Shown here: in pieces, positions 55,601 through 63,032 of the stretch
How positions within the stretch are numbered: the stretch's first letter is position 1
Layout of the letters: each line of letters starts with the position of its first letter
Source of the DNA: Rugalucina vietnamica
Taxonomy: Eukaryota; Mollusca; Bivalvia; Lucinida; Lucinidae
Length of the DNA: 64,000 bases
Assembly (NCBI GenBank): GCA_964017185.1
Contig: OZ024876.1
Location: forward strand, 2,106,001 to 2,170,000
Reading direction: 5' to 3'
Notes under the pieces: model-generated
Databases searched by the model: none
What the model saw: the letters and a program-made list of their open reading frames with translations, nothing else
Told to the model about the DNA's origin: nothing
Position numbers and translations under genes: made by a program

Positions 55601-58600
55601 TACGCAAAATGATCACGTGTTCAGATGAAGGAAATAATATACCTCGATCGAAATATATAATGATATTTAGATTGACATATTATATGTCAATTTAGATATA
55701 TTATAATAGGGTATATTTCGTTCGAAATATATGGTAATTAGGCATATCTCCTTCTAGATATAATATATCGATTTAACGGTTGTGCCCTACTGATAATGTA
55801 AATGGAACCTTTTTAGATTATCAACATTCCTCCGGTATGGACAATCGAATTAAATGAGAACCCGGTTCATGTTTTAGAAAATAAAACAAATGTAATATGT
55901 AACGTTTATGTTCAAAAACTAATTCAGACTAAGAAAGGCAGTAGAATATTTTATGATGTTTGGGTAAATGTAAACGAATATATACCACAGGGCAAGTGGC
56001 AAGCAGAGATAGGTAATATAAGTGAAAATGATTGGAAATCATACTTTAGAAATATAAAACATTGGCATGAAGTTCAAATTAGAGATTTTCAATATAAAAT
56101 AAACAATAAGATTTTGGTTACAAATTCGTTTCTATTCGAGATAAATAAAATCGATAGTGATGTATGTTCTTACTGTAGGGAGCAGCCAGAAAAAATACAC
56201 CATTTATTCTTGACATGCCCCAGGGTAAAAGCTTTTTGGAGTGACCTTAGAACATGGCTTATAACAAACGTTAATATTGATTTACCTTTAGACGATAGGC
56301 CAGTGCTTTTTTCATACTCTGGTAACAATGAACTTCTAAATTATATTTACGTTTTAGCTAAGTTGTTTATCTACAAAAATAAATTTAATTCAAGAACTAT
56401 TTATATCCAAGGTTTTATAAACTTTTTAAAGAAAAAAAATGCTCAGTGAGAAATACATTTCCTACATAAATAATAAATTTAACAAGTTTATGAAGAAATG
56501 GTCACCGCTTTATCATTTTTTCTTCCCAGTACAAATGAATGAGTAATATTCACTGTCCTTGACAATATTTTTATTTTATTTTATTTTTTCTTCTTCTTTT
56601 TTAAGATTTTCTGTTTTTGTCCCCCCAAAACCAATTATCTGCCTCTGATGAGGCTTCCATGCTTCAGAATAGATTCTCTGCATGAGTAATAAACTGCATG
56701 CAGGATCTCTATTCTCTTGCATGTTTGTTACAATTTCTCAATGATATTAATTTAGAAAGGTAATTTGAAAATAATATACCCTGCTAAAATACTCAACGTT
56801 TTAAATACAGACCCTTTGCCTGCTCTTCTCTCTGTCTTCTCCTTCTCATTAAGCAAGCACTTGGTATTTACACATTATATATTGTTTATATATTCATATG
56901 TTCTGGCATCTTTCGTGTATCATTGTCAATTGTATTGTTTGAACAATGTTTATTCTAAATAAAAAAAAAAATAATTCCATCTTTTTGCCACTTTCCTGCG
57001 TTTGGAGTTCTCCTTTCACAAAACAAGAATGTCTCGTGTTCAAAAAATGAATTATGAATAAAATGTACTTTCGTAGTAGGTTATATCCAAGAAAAGAACC
57101 GTGACGTGGGTACCAGTCCGGTCTTTCCGGGCATCTGTATATATTTCTTGACAAAACTCACCATGCTGAAAAATCAGGTTTCCTCGTACAAAAAACAAAC
57201 AAACAATTTTTTTGTTCAATTTTACGTCCCTTTCAATATTATTTCAGCTCATATGAGACGGGCCAATCAGTAGGCGAGGCGAAAACTGGACAGCCCCGAG
57301 AAAAAACACCTGGCACACCCGCAAGCAGAACATGCCTTGTCTTACATGTGCCCCGTATGGTGCTCCAGCCCACACCAGACATGGCGGTGAGAAAGAATAC
57401 TTACGTCCCGTAGTTTGGTTAGCGGCGCCGAGAGAATGGCATATCCTATGAAGATACCGATGACCCTGCCGAACCCAGACAGTATGAGGGCGGTCATCCG
57501 CCACTTCTTGAAGTATTCCATGACAGCCACTATTGCCGTGAACCGCCAGAACGCACATCCCAATCCTAGAGTCAGGAAATATAAAATCAGTGAGTGAGTG
57601 AGTGAGTGAGTGAGTGAGTGAGTGATAAAAGTCCCAAAACCCGCTCGTAGTATGGTTATTTATAACCACAGGGAGAGCGGATATCTCTTACCCTCCCCTG
57701 TGTCTGGGGAAGGGGTTACAAATGACTTGTGCATTAAGCTCAAGTCCTGATCCTTAATAGGATGATAAAACATCAAGTAACATCTGGTTTAGAAGCTAAA
57801 TTCTATGAATAAATATAACATTAAGTAGGCGACAAATGTTGTTGGTCCTCTGTATAATCATTGAGTCTCAAGTAGCGTATAACATTTTGAAAGTAGCAAC
57901 CCGGTGCCGTGTGGGTCTATCCCGACATAATTGAATAGTTGTTGAATGGGCAAACAAACATTTATTAAACACATGACTGAGCCGCGTCGTGAGACAACAG
58001 GATAATTGCCTATGCGAAAACAAAGGCGCAGATCAGCTGTGCAGCTTTGTTTTCGCTACACGGATAGTGCAATTCCTCTCCTTTCTCAATCCGAAACTTC
58101 AAGCATTCAAGCATTCCTGGAACTGTACAGGCCGGTTTCTGTCGGACCAGGTCGGAAGCCCAGAAGACCGCCTTTTTCGTGTCGAGGCTCATGTAATGGT
58201 ATGTCGCCCTACCTCCGAGGAATCCGACTAGAAATCCCATGAGTTCTATATTGTCACCGGGGTGGACGAAGGACGCTGACAGGAAGCCGGCCAGAACCAG
58301 CAGGGACCCGAACATCGCCACCACTCGGTACCCGATGAATACAGAGGCAATGGCAGCAATGAATACTGAAAAATAGACAGAAATAAATAGACCGTAATAC
58401 AAACGAAACACGAGAAATAAGGTCTTATATCGTCCTCCTTTGGTGCTACTGGAGTCTGTGAAAATAGCGGCAACACCAAGTGCCGTCGCGTGTATCAATG
58501 GGTTTATTCAGAGCTCCTATAGTCATCAAGCCAAAGGTCCGGTTCTGCATGACTTCGTTTGTTGGAGGGATGCATAACAGTAGCAAGTGTAAATATTTTC

Positions 58601-61600
58601 GTTAACATTATAACTGACAACAAATACAAGCATGGACCTTTGACATGTGCAGATCCAGAAATTTCCATGAGAGGGGGTCCAACGAAAATGGTAATTTTTG
58701 GTCACCCCCCACCCCCCCCTCTGGATCCGCGCATGTTTGATCTGCTTTGAACTTTTCCCTACCCATGTTGGTATATTCGGCTATCCCTAAATTTGTATTT
58801 TGAGATGTTCGTACCTAAAGTAATGTCTTTACAGTAAAATTGGGCATAGAAATGGCATTTACGAAAACACGCCCATGCAATATACAAAGACTTTCAAAGT
58901 TGTAAAAAATGAAAATTTTCAGTAGAAACTAAAAACTTATTTTTGCTCAAAATATAGATTGTGGGTACACGTTAGTACCGCCTCGGCAAGGCGGTTCAAA
59001 TGAGTACCCAAAGTCTATGGTTTGTAGCAAAATAAGAAAAATAGGTATACCCCTGCATACCCCAGTTTTACTATAAAAGTTAGGCTAGACGGTCAAAAGC
59101 TCATTAGAGCTTATGTTTATTGTTATGTACTGTCATGCCGTCTTAAAATAAATTTTCTTATCTTATCTTAGGTGTGGGGTATTTATTTCACGGACTTATT
59201 TTATGATGGGATATCGGTTGATGTACCTCCGGCTAATCTGACATCCTCAAACACTTGGAAATCTTCATAAGTTGACTCCGGTGCCAGTCCATATGCGACC
59301 AGTCTCAGATTCCGGAACCTGCCTATCACGATCGTGTCGTAGAATATGTAATACACGAGCTCGGAACAAAGATGGAGCACTCCGCAGGCAAGAACGATAA
59401 TCCATGCCCATACCCCGCCATCTGGTGGATCTTCTACGGTCCATTTCTCTCTGGAGATGGTAGTAGTCTCGCTGTCACTCACACTGTCCTGAAATAAACA
59501 AGAAATTAGCCGTCTCGTGGGAAAACAAACAATGTGGTTTCCGAACAAGTCCTGCACAAACTGGGCTGTACAAGCACAGAAGATGGCTAGAGACTGTAAA
59601 TTTTGGACTTAGAAAGTAGAGGAATTGTACTATCTGTGTAGCGAAAACACAGGCACTGATCAGCTTCGCAGTTACTGCGAAGCTGATCTGCGCCTTTGTT
59701 TTCGCCTAGGCAGATTGTTGGTTTTCCCATATGGCGGCTCAAATGGTATTTTTGTCCATTCCCACAGAACATTGTAGTATCTTAGCCTTCGAAGGCTCCT
59801 GCGACTGAAATCGGCAAATTATTACCGTGTCGTGGTTAGAAACACGGGCGTGGTAGAGCAAGTTGAGAAAATTTAAGTAGATCTAGTCATTAATGTCGCC
59901 GTATTATTTAAACCAATATTTGTAGTCCCTGCCCCGGGTGTGTTAGGCAACACCAAGTGCCGTCGCGTGCACCAATGAGTATATTCTGAGCCCCTATAGT
60001 AATCAAGCTAAAGGCCCGCTTCTGCATGACTTCGTTTGTTGGAGGGATGCATAACAGTAGCAAGTGTACGAAATTCGTTTTATTCAAAAATAATTTTATC
60101 GGACAATGCATTCATATAGCATCTTTACGTGCGTATACAACAACATAAAATAATAGTAGGCTCATATGACAATGCAACAAAAGTTTGTATTCAAACGTAC
60201 TGGGCGTAACGGTAATATTATACAGTCTCATTGTTACTGAGGCCAAACATCACGATAACCTGCTTCCTACCACAACATTTGACTGGAACAAACAATGCTG
60301 GACGTGACGGAGCCACGTTTACGTTGATGCGTAGGATCTGACGTCTCGTAGTACTTCAAGCAGTGACGTCACTTAGAGCTCACGTCAGCTGCTGCAATTC
60401 AACTAAAGGGGGCATTATGCGTGTCTCTAAATCACCCTTTTAAACCGCACATGTGTACATTCATAAAGAATTTAAAATGAGGAATACTGTTCATAACAAA
60501 AGTTACTAAGGAATACCTTTCAACTTTGTTTACGACTATTTTACTTCTGACGAATGATGCATATATTTGCGCTCCGTGAGGGACGATTTCAAGTACCATA
60601 CATTCTAAGGTGTATGCATTATAATAAGGCGCCATTTATTTTGTTGTACATCTTAAAAAACCGTTTCATAGCTGCGTGTCTGTCCTTCCCCACAAATTAT
60701 GTTTTTTTGGCTGGGCGACAAAGCATTATACTCCAAACTCACCAACTAGCAACATTTTACAGCAACAAGAAATTGTATCTTGTCGTAACTTTCAAAATAA
60801 TCAAATTAAATATTGTACAGTTCTGATGACCTTAGTTTAGGAGGTCACCCACCTCTTCTCAGCGTAACATTTTAATTACAATTTTATAATTTTGCAAAAG
60901 AGATTGGCAAATAGATATAATTTGACCGTGTTTGACCATAAAAAATCCACCCAAGTATGTGATTCTTTGAACCTCTGTGTTTACTTAAATCATGATCTCC
61001 CGTTCATCAGAATAACATGTCCACGTTATTCTATGTATTGAGCAAAAATAAGAAAAATATAAGAAACAAAATCTATTGAAAATTTTTTCAATTTTAATAT
61101 CTTAAGGGGTTTCGATAGTAATAAATGAGACAAATGTAATGAGCTCAAAAAGCAAGTTATCGTTATTTGGTTCTTGTGAAATTTGGACAACATAGATTGT
61201 GATGAAAATCATACGGTATACGAAATTTGCATATGTCATCAATAGAAGAAGCAAGAAGAATAGAAAAATGAAAATGAATCGAAATTGCTTGCTTTGATCT
61301 TTTTTATTTAAAAAATATTAATATTTATCAGAATTTAATAATTTTGGTATCATCAGACTGGCAATTTTCTAACCTTAACATCCGTATATCACATGCTTTA
61401 AAACGTATTTTTATAAAAAGTTTTATGAGGTTTGATTATACGCCGGAATATGCATCTTTGTAAGAGGTGGGTGTGGGAAAATGCTTATAGCAGCTTAAAA
61501 AGCATGGAAAGGCCTATCAGTTTATACGTTATCTTATTTGGTAATCCCTATTCAAAAATCAGTTTTTGTCTTTCTAAGAGTATATTATCGGAGATGAACT

Positions 61601-62219
61601 AAACAATTATGTTCAAAAATGTGATGAATTAATGAATAAACGGAACATAAATACTATCTCAAATCTGTCAAAATTCATATATTATGCATTTAAATCAAGA
61701 CAATTGTCATTGCTAGATGTTTAAGTTCAATTATATTAATATCATGTCTGCTGTGTATATGCTCCTCGGTAAACATACTGTAAACTCATTGACCATTGTT
61801 GTATATAGTACTGTTTTTGTTGTATTTTGTCCTCACCAATGTATATATGTTATTGTAGGCTATAGGCATGTGTATGCTTAATGCTGAATAAAATTATTTG
61901 TATTTGTATTTGTATTGTTTAATATGTTTTAGGCTTAAATTTTAGAGATGAATTGTTAAAATATGATATACCGGCATATCTTTTATTATGCAGTGAGCCG
62001 ATCGGTGCGTCATGGTACAGATTATTAAAAGCTCTGTAAAATAGAGTATATAATGCATTTAAAATGATATAATCACACACGAAAAAAACTTATTCTTACC
62101 CTTCGTCTTTCATGATATCGTCTCGGTCGTTCAACCTCAGCCTGGACAGTATATACCGGGGGTGGAATCCTGGAGGCATACAGCGCCGAGCCCCTACCGT
62201 CGTAACCTCTGTTGTCCAT
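40550..62219 (-). CDS. SLC16 / monocarboxylate-transporter-like protein, nine exons, 540 aa
   Basis: Minus-strand exons 62219-62100, 59488-59227, 58365-58213, 57565-57405, 45188-44951, 44740-44435, 44096-43971, 41897-41783 and 40691-40550 join in register: 1,623 bp, 540 aa. About 12 membrane segments are visible. The SLC16 hallmark DPPDGGVWAW leads into TM1; GLGCAFWRFTAIVAVMEYFK matches TM4/loop; a cytosolic loop follows TM6; NVFYFAGSAFLLAGL matches TM12. SLC16 proteins are plasma-membrane carriers for monocarboxylates, thyroid hormone, creatine or amino acids; the substrate is not predictable here. TM2 looks short at the exon 2/3 junction, so a small exon may have been missed. All introns carry transposons, and the 12-kb intron 4 carries a split LINE. 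Confidence 0.88.
40795..40932 (-). mobile_element. Degenerate MITE family B fragment
   Basis: CATTACGAAAACAAATCTTT start and CACGGACGTGCTTTCCTGAAG end, with a collapsed centre. It lies in intron 8 of the SLC16-like gene. Confidence 0.5.
41152..41378 (-). mobile_element. Family A MITE, intron 8
   Basis: Flanked by AAAT on both sides. The hairpin apex is CAGCTGTGCAGTAACTGCACAGCTG, the GTGCA type. Confidence 0.87.
41545..41650. repeat. Inverted repeat bounding a family E fragment
   Basis: TTGTTCGTTTGATT and AATCAAACGAACAA bracket AAAACGTCCCGGTCAACAGC. It may be an insertion that produced inverted flanks. Confidence 0.6.
41783..41897 (-). CDS. SLC16-like exon 8
   Basis: Acceptor TACATCTTAG, donor TTCAG|GTAAGTTA. 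It encodes GGIDNVFYFAGSAFLLAGLI, which is TM12. Confidence 0.9.
42138..43288. mobile_element. 1.15-kb element with GGTACC palindromes in its termini
   Basis: The left arm (TTTTAGGCAGTGGCTAGGGA ... TTCAGGTGAGTTTTAAGTTG) is mirrored by the right arm from about 43105 to 43288. The 16-bp palindrome GATACGGTACCGTATC occurs once on the left (42161) and three times on the right (43178, 43212, 43246). No transposase. It lies in intron 7 of the SLC16-like gene. Confidence 0.85.
43441..43656 (-). mobile_element. Family A MITE, diverged, intron 7
   Basis: GAGCCATTGTATCAGAAAAC to GTTTTCTCACACGATGGCTC. One hairpin arm is partly deleted. Confidence 0.75.
43693..43949 (+). mobile_element. MITE family B, intron 7
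   Basis: CATCAGGAAAACATCCATGA start and TACATGGGCATGTTTGC end. It ends about 20 bp from the exon 7 donor. Confidence 0.8.
43971..44096 (-). CDS. SLC16-like exon 7
   Basis: Acceptor TTGTTTTGACAG, donor GCAG|GTTAGTT. It encodes VLRWVIPIAFSRQYIRWVEG and TM11. Confidence 0.9.
44435..44740 (-). CDS. SLC16-like exon 6
   Basis: Acceptor TATCATTCAG, donor ACAAG|GTAACG. It encodes TM8 to TM10 (HILIAIFLYPCGATLGYIAL, MIAMGCIGLVLGLL). Confidence 0.9.
44951..45188 (-). CDS. SLC16-like exon 5
   Basis: Acceptor TATTTTGTCAG, donor CTTCG|GTAAGTGG. It encodes TM6, the central loop (PLIKDHRHIRDCVDALKLRS) and TM7 start. Confidence 0.9.
45235..47637 (+). pseudogene. L1/Tx1-type LINE ORF2, 5' truncated, first part
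   Basis: Begins with the endonuclease end (NIIPGYRTDHSGITMDL), then [97 protein letters not shown] and catalytic QYADDTQLI. This pattern is typical of L1/Tx1-clade ORF2. Frameshifts or stops lie near 45700, 45885, 46280, 46485 and 47215, so it is dead. It sits in intron 4 of the SLC16-like gene, antisense to it. Confidence 0.9.
47725..48715 (-). mobile_element. Mariner-like relic, second copy
   Basis: Left end CGTGGTTTGTCAGAAAAGTT and right end AAGGTGTCCACAAACCTCG are flanked by TA. It is homologous to 18169-19180 along its length. The minus strand at 47990-48060 encodes SAFDSWIHRHKNVDSQGSF, which fits the mariner transposase C-terminal pattern. An upstream in-frame stretch, REEIVTHVQ-like, is also partly kept. 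Confidence 0.8.
48720..48960. repeat. CpG-rich ACGCG-motif repeat
   Basis: Frequent ACGCG and GCGTAC words at irregular short spacing, plus the palindrome AAGCATGCAGCATGCTT at 48759. Similar blocks are at 52825-53050 and 53375-54060. Confidence 0.5.
48995..49250 (+). mobile_element. Family E interspersed repeat
   Basis: CCCATTGGGGCCTAAAGAAA start, GGTTAACCGCGCTTGTCTGA middle and GGAGGCAACATCCCAACATGAC end, cut by the family A fragment at 49254. Confidence 0.7.
49254..49394 (+). mobile_element. Family A MITE fragment
   Basis: Right half only: CAGCATAGAAGCTTGAAATT to TTGTGACGCGGTTC, with a shortened hairpin. Confidence 0.75.
49551..49625 (-). tRNA. tRNA-like sequence (Arg-UCU-like), probably decayed
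   Basis: Read on the minus strand it has an A-box-like TTAGTGTGTTAAGC, an anticodon loop CTTCTAA and a T-arm CAGGTTCGAATCT with a perfect B box. The acceptor stem does not close well, so this is a pseudo-tRNA or SINE head rather than a working gene. Confidence 0.35.
50281..50382 (+). pseudogene. L1/Tx1-type LINE ORF2, middle fragment
   Basis: NWYDKGIRTIQDIVAETG and FYSFDDLKAMYN, a conserved L1-type C-terminal stretch, run to the insertion at 50383. Confidence 0.8.
50400..50770 (+). repeat. Subterminal direct repeat of the 5.4-kb element
   Basis: Two copies of about 180 bp: AGTATCTAAAACTAGATATC at 50430 and 50602, each followed by CTAGATATAAACACAAAATA and TCTACRTCCGG. Confidence 0.88.
51090..51275 (-). 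mobile_element. tRNA-derived SINE-like repeat
   Basis: The minus strand shows an A-box-like CAGCGGATAAGC, a B box GAGTTCGATCCC, then CCGGGTGAGACTTTAAGCCG. This layout is typical of tRNA-derived SINEs. Confidence 0.6.
51720..52670. mobile_element. Second foldback-type element (copy of 13222-14648 family)
   Basis: The left arm 51735-51985 (CAGGCGATACTTCTGTTGTG, TTCATGGTATAAGTACCTAA, CCCTCGGTTTATGGAGTGGG) matches the right arm at 14395-14635. An inverse partial arm lies at 52590-52665 (AACATAAAACAAGTAGGACT, CAGTAATATAAATTTACTGG). The interior has dispersed TTGGTACNAATTCTTCACA-like words. Confidence 0.7.
52040..52560. repeat. Dispersed GGTAC-CACA word repeats
   Basis: Variants of ATTGGTACTAA / TTTCACATNTG alternate on both strands through this block, a degenerate short-unit repeat. 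No coding sequence. Confidence 0.5.
52825..53050. repeat. CpG-rich ACGCG-motif repeat
   Basis: CAAACGCGCCCCGGGTGTATGA and CAAAAGCGCGTGACTGAAGC with AAAAATCT spacers. Related to 48720-48960. Confidence 0.5.
53065..53375 (+). mobile_element. Family E interspersed repeat with CAAA tail
   Basis: CCCATTGGGACTTAAAGAAA to GACTGGGACGTAAAGCATCA, ending in (CAAA)n. Confidence 0.75.
53376..54060. repeat. ACGCG-motif block with nested CRE-palindrome segment
   Basis: CpG-rich ACGCGCGT words flank 53695-53920. There CCCAGCAGGCACATGGCGTC begins a segment with repeated TGACGTCA-like words and ATATGATGACCTAA / ATATAATAACCTAA duplications. No gene. Confidence 0.5.
54104..54402 (+). mobile_element. Family E interspersed repeat with CAAA tail
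   Basis: CCATTGGGACCTAAAAGAAA, GATTAACCGCTCAGGTCTGA, CGACATGACCATTAGCTTTT and a CAAACAAACCAA tail. Confidence 0.75.
54412..54700 (+). mobile_element. tRNA-derived SINE-like repeat
   Basis: The head TGGTGACGTAGTGGTAAAGC (A box) and GGTCATGGGATCGATCACC (B box) look tRNA-derived. GTGTTGTCCTTTAGCAAGGC then links it to the body seen at 8440. Confidence 0.65.
54725..54985 (-). mobile_element. Family E interspersed repeat, reverse
   Basis: Reverse copy: GTTAACATCTATGGTCATAT, GGGACTTCTACCCAACATTG and CTAAGTGGTTAACCAG, ending CACGGCCCCAATGGGCGG. Confidence 0.7.
55136..55176 (+). repeat. (AGA)n microsatellite
   Basis: AAGAAGAAGA run with one interruption. Confidence 0.9.
55419..55616 (-). CDS. Short open frame in the 5.4-kb transposon
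   Basis: 65-codon minus-strand frame near the right end: FRIARRFEFCAETNFQQK, HQGSYVQFGFEYARRPID. Composition is protein-like (mixed charged and aromatic) and it stands alone close to the right TIR. It might be the start of a lost transposase. No family is recognised, and chance cannot be excluded. Confidence 0.25.
   Translation of the reverse strand: MIILRNAQSLIEFRIARRFEFCAETNFQQKIQRHRKVHQGSYVQFGFEYARRPIDMSKHYFTCST
55798..56449 (+). pseudogene. L1/Tx1-type LINE ORF2, C-terminal part
   Basis: After the transposon the frame continues. After a frameshift near 55815 it reads NIPPVWTIELNENP, QGKWQAEIGNISENDWKSYF, FQYKINNKILVTNSFLFEIN and the zinc-knuckle-like CSYCREQPEKIHHLFLTC, a C-terminal CCHC motif usual in L1/Tx1 ORF2. 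The stop is at 56447-56449. Confidence 0.88.
56450..56972 (+). mobile_element. L1/Tx1-type LINE 3' UTR with poly-A
   Basis: AT-rich tail with TTATTTTTTCTTCTTCTTTT, TGCATGAGTAATAAACTGCA and an end at TCTAAATAAAAAAAAAAATAA. Confidence 0.75.
56973..57404. other. SLC16-like intron 4 remainder
   Basis: Contains a family E-like fragment near 57205-57280 (TTTTACGTCCCTTTCAATAT). No exon seen. Confidence 0.4.
57405..57565 (-). CDS. SLC16-like exon 4
   Basis: Acceptor CCTGACTCTAG, donor CGGGAC|GTAAGTATT. It encodes LGCAFWRFTAIVAVMEYFKK and TM5, ending in phase 0. Confidence 0.9.
57588..57624. repeat. (GTGA)n microsatellite
   Basis: About nine GTGA units, 20 bp upstream (transcript sense) of SLC16-like exon 4. 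Confidence 0.92.
57979..58190 (-). mobile_element. Family A MITE, 22 bp from an exon donor
   Basis: GAGCCGCGTCGTGAGACAAC to TTTTTCGTGTCGAGGCTC with a collapsed hairpin. It ends 22 bp from the exon 3 border in intron 3. Confidence 0.82.
58213..58365 (-). CDS. SLC16-like exon 3
   Basis: Acceptor TATTTTTCAG, donor CGGAG|GTAGGG. It encodes TM2 end, TM3 and TM4 start (IAAIASVFIGYRVVAMFG). Confidence 0.88.
58469..58590 (-). repeat. 122-bp segment, copy 1 of a duplicated pair
   Basis: On the minus strand a frame reads LLLLCIPPTNEVMQNRTFGL then MTIGALNKPIDTRDGTWCC. About 85-90% alike to 59946-60068, with the frame open in both. They lie on either side of SLC16-like exon 2 and could be a duplicated exon relic or a small repeat. 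Confidence 0.55.
58856..59208 (-). mobile_element. MITE family B, carrying a LINE-tail insertion
   Basis: Starts CATTTACGAAAACACGCCCA. The right end reads, on the minus strand, CATCATAAAATAAGTCCGTG. An internal stretch near 59090-59170 ends CTTATCTTATCTTA, like a LINE 3' tail. It lies 17 bp inside intron 2. Confidence 0.8.
59227..59488 (-). CDS. SLC16-like exon 2
   Basis: Acceptor TTTATTTCAG. It encodes the DPPDGG motif and TM1 (WIIVLACGVLHLCSELVYYI). The chosen donor, CCGGAG|GTACATC, is the only one that joins exon 3 in phase. A MITE begins 17 bp beyond it. If the donor is not used, the frame stops after GTSTDIPS. Confidence 0.7.
59507..59740 (+). mobile_element. Family A MITE, intron 1 of the SLC16-like gene
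   Basis: Flanked by AAAT on both sides. It begins 19 bp from the exon 2 acceptor. Hairpin apex is CTTCGCAGTTACTGCGAAG, near-perfect. Confidence 0.88.
59741..59945. other. Intron 1, nothing recognised
   Basis: No feature seen. Confidence 0.4.
59946..60068 (-). repeat. 123-bp segment, copy 2 of a duplicated pair
   Basis: Minus-strand frame LLLLCIPPTNEVMQKRAFSL then ITIGAQNILIGARDGTWCC. See 58469-58590. Confidence 0.55.
60069..62099. other. Intron 1 of the SLC16-like gene, mostly featureless
   Basis: Very AT-rich. Near 61020-61110 a fragment of MITE family B is visible (GAGCAAAAATAAGAAAAATA). At 61885-61916 there is TGTATTTGTATTTGTATTGT, a LINE-like tail. No exon was recognised. Confidence 0.45.
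62100..62219 (-). CDS. SLC16-like exon 1
   Basis: 40 codons, MDNRGYDGRGSALYASRI to YHERRR, cytosolic N-tail. Donor AAGG|GTAAGAAT. Starts at the first ATG after GCAAGT. Confidence 0.8.
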
Positions 62220-63032
62220 ACTTGCCTGCAACCACGCCCTGTCGATGGAAGAAAAAAATCCTATATCAAAGTCCTTGTTTTAAGGTAAAAGCGGTTATGG
62301 TAAACTAAAATCTTTATTTTGCTTCACAAACACACAAATATGTGTTTGTAATATACACCGTTGCGCAATTGTTAGGTGTTTTAATCCTTTCTTTTGTCAT
62401 ATGTTTATGTCTATTGTTAAAATTTGAAACTTTTCGCAAAAACTGCGAAAACTACCTGTATTTTCTACCGGGTGTAAACACTGAATATCGAAAGACTATC
62501 CCATTCACCTACCAAACACGAAATGTGGAAACATAATACCCTAGACTTAACTATGAATAACAGTCAATACTTGCCACCCGATATTTCTATTCAAAATACT
62601 AGCATTATTTAAGCTTTGTCACAACATTTTTGCCGTATGACTCTTAAAAACGAGGAAAGAGAGATACACATGGCTTAATTGTCCCACCCTCCTTCAATAT
62701 TCCAAACTGTTATCGTTATTTTGTCACCTGAGACTGGCAGATAATACTCTAGGAGTTGTTTTATGCTCAGAATCACGTTAGGACACGTTATATTTTTGTG
62801 AAAAAGTAAAATAGACGTTTAATTGTTGTATAGATTTTCTATAATGATTTCTACACAGTTCCTAGAGGACTACTGAAGGAAGACCAATGAATTATTGAAC
62901 TTTCTTTATTGCTCGGAGAATTGATTATCCTATTAACCAACCAGAGAACTGTACAACTGCTCATCTGAAGAATGATTTCCCTACCCTGTGCACACAGTAT
63001 CATGTTTCCCTCATGTATTTACAATTTTAAGT
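62220..63032. other. Upstream of the SLC16-like start codon
   Basis: Candidate 5' UTR or intron. CTTCCATCGACAG at about 62246 (minus strand) could be an acceptor of a non-coding first exon boundary. No promoter element can be assigned. Confidence 0.35.

Larger units (their letters stand above)
50383..55792. mobile_element. 5.4-kb DNA transposon with 30-bp perfect TIRs
   Basis: Ends CAGTAGGGCACAACCGTTAA... and its exact complement (30 bp each) are flanked by ATAAT at 50378-50382 and 55793-55797. The LINE frame rejoins cleanly across the site. Subterminal regions repeat CTAGATATCATATCTA-type words. The interior holds other repeats and only short open frames (50796-51005 and 55419-55616, minus), so it seems non-autonomous or decayed. 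The superfamily is unassigned. Confidence 0.9.

Noticed and set aside
62342-62536. Plus-strand frame with a hydrophobic N-terminus (64 codons)
   Set aside because: It resembles a signal peptide or membrane segment, but stands alone upstream of the SLC16-like gene with no conserved motif or splice context.
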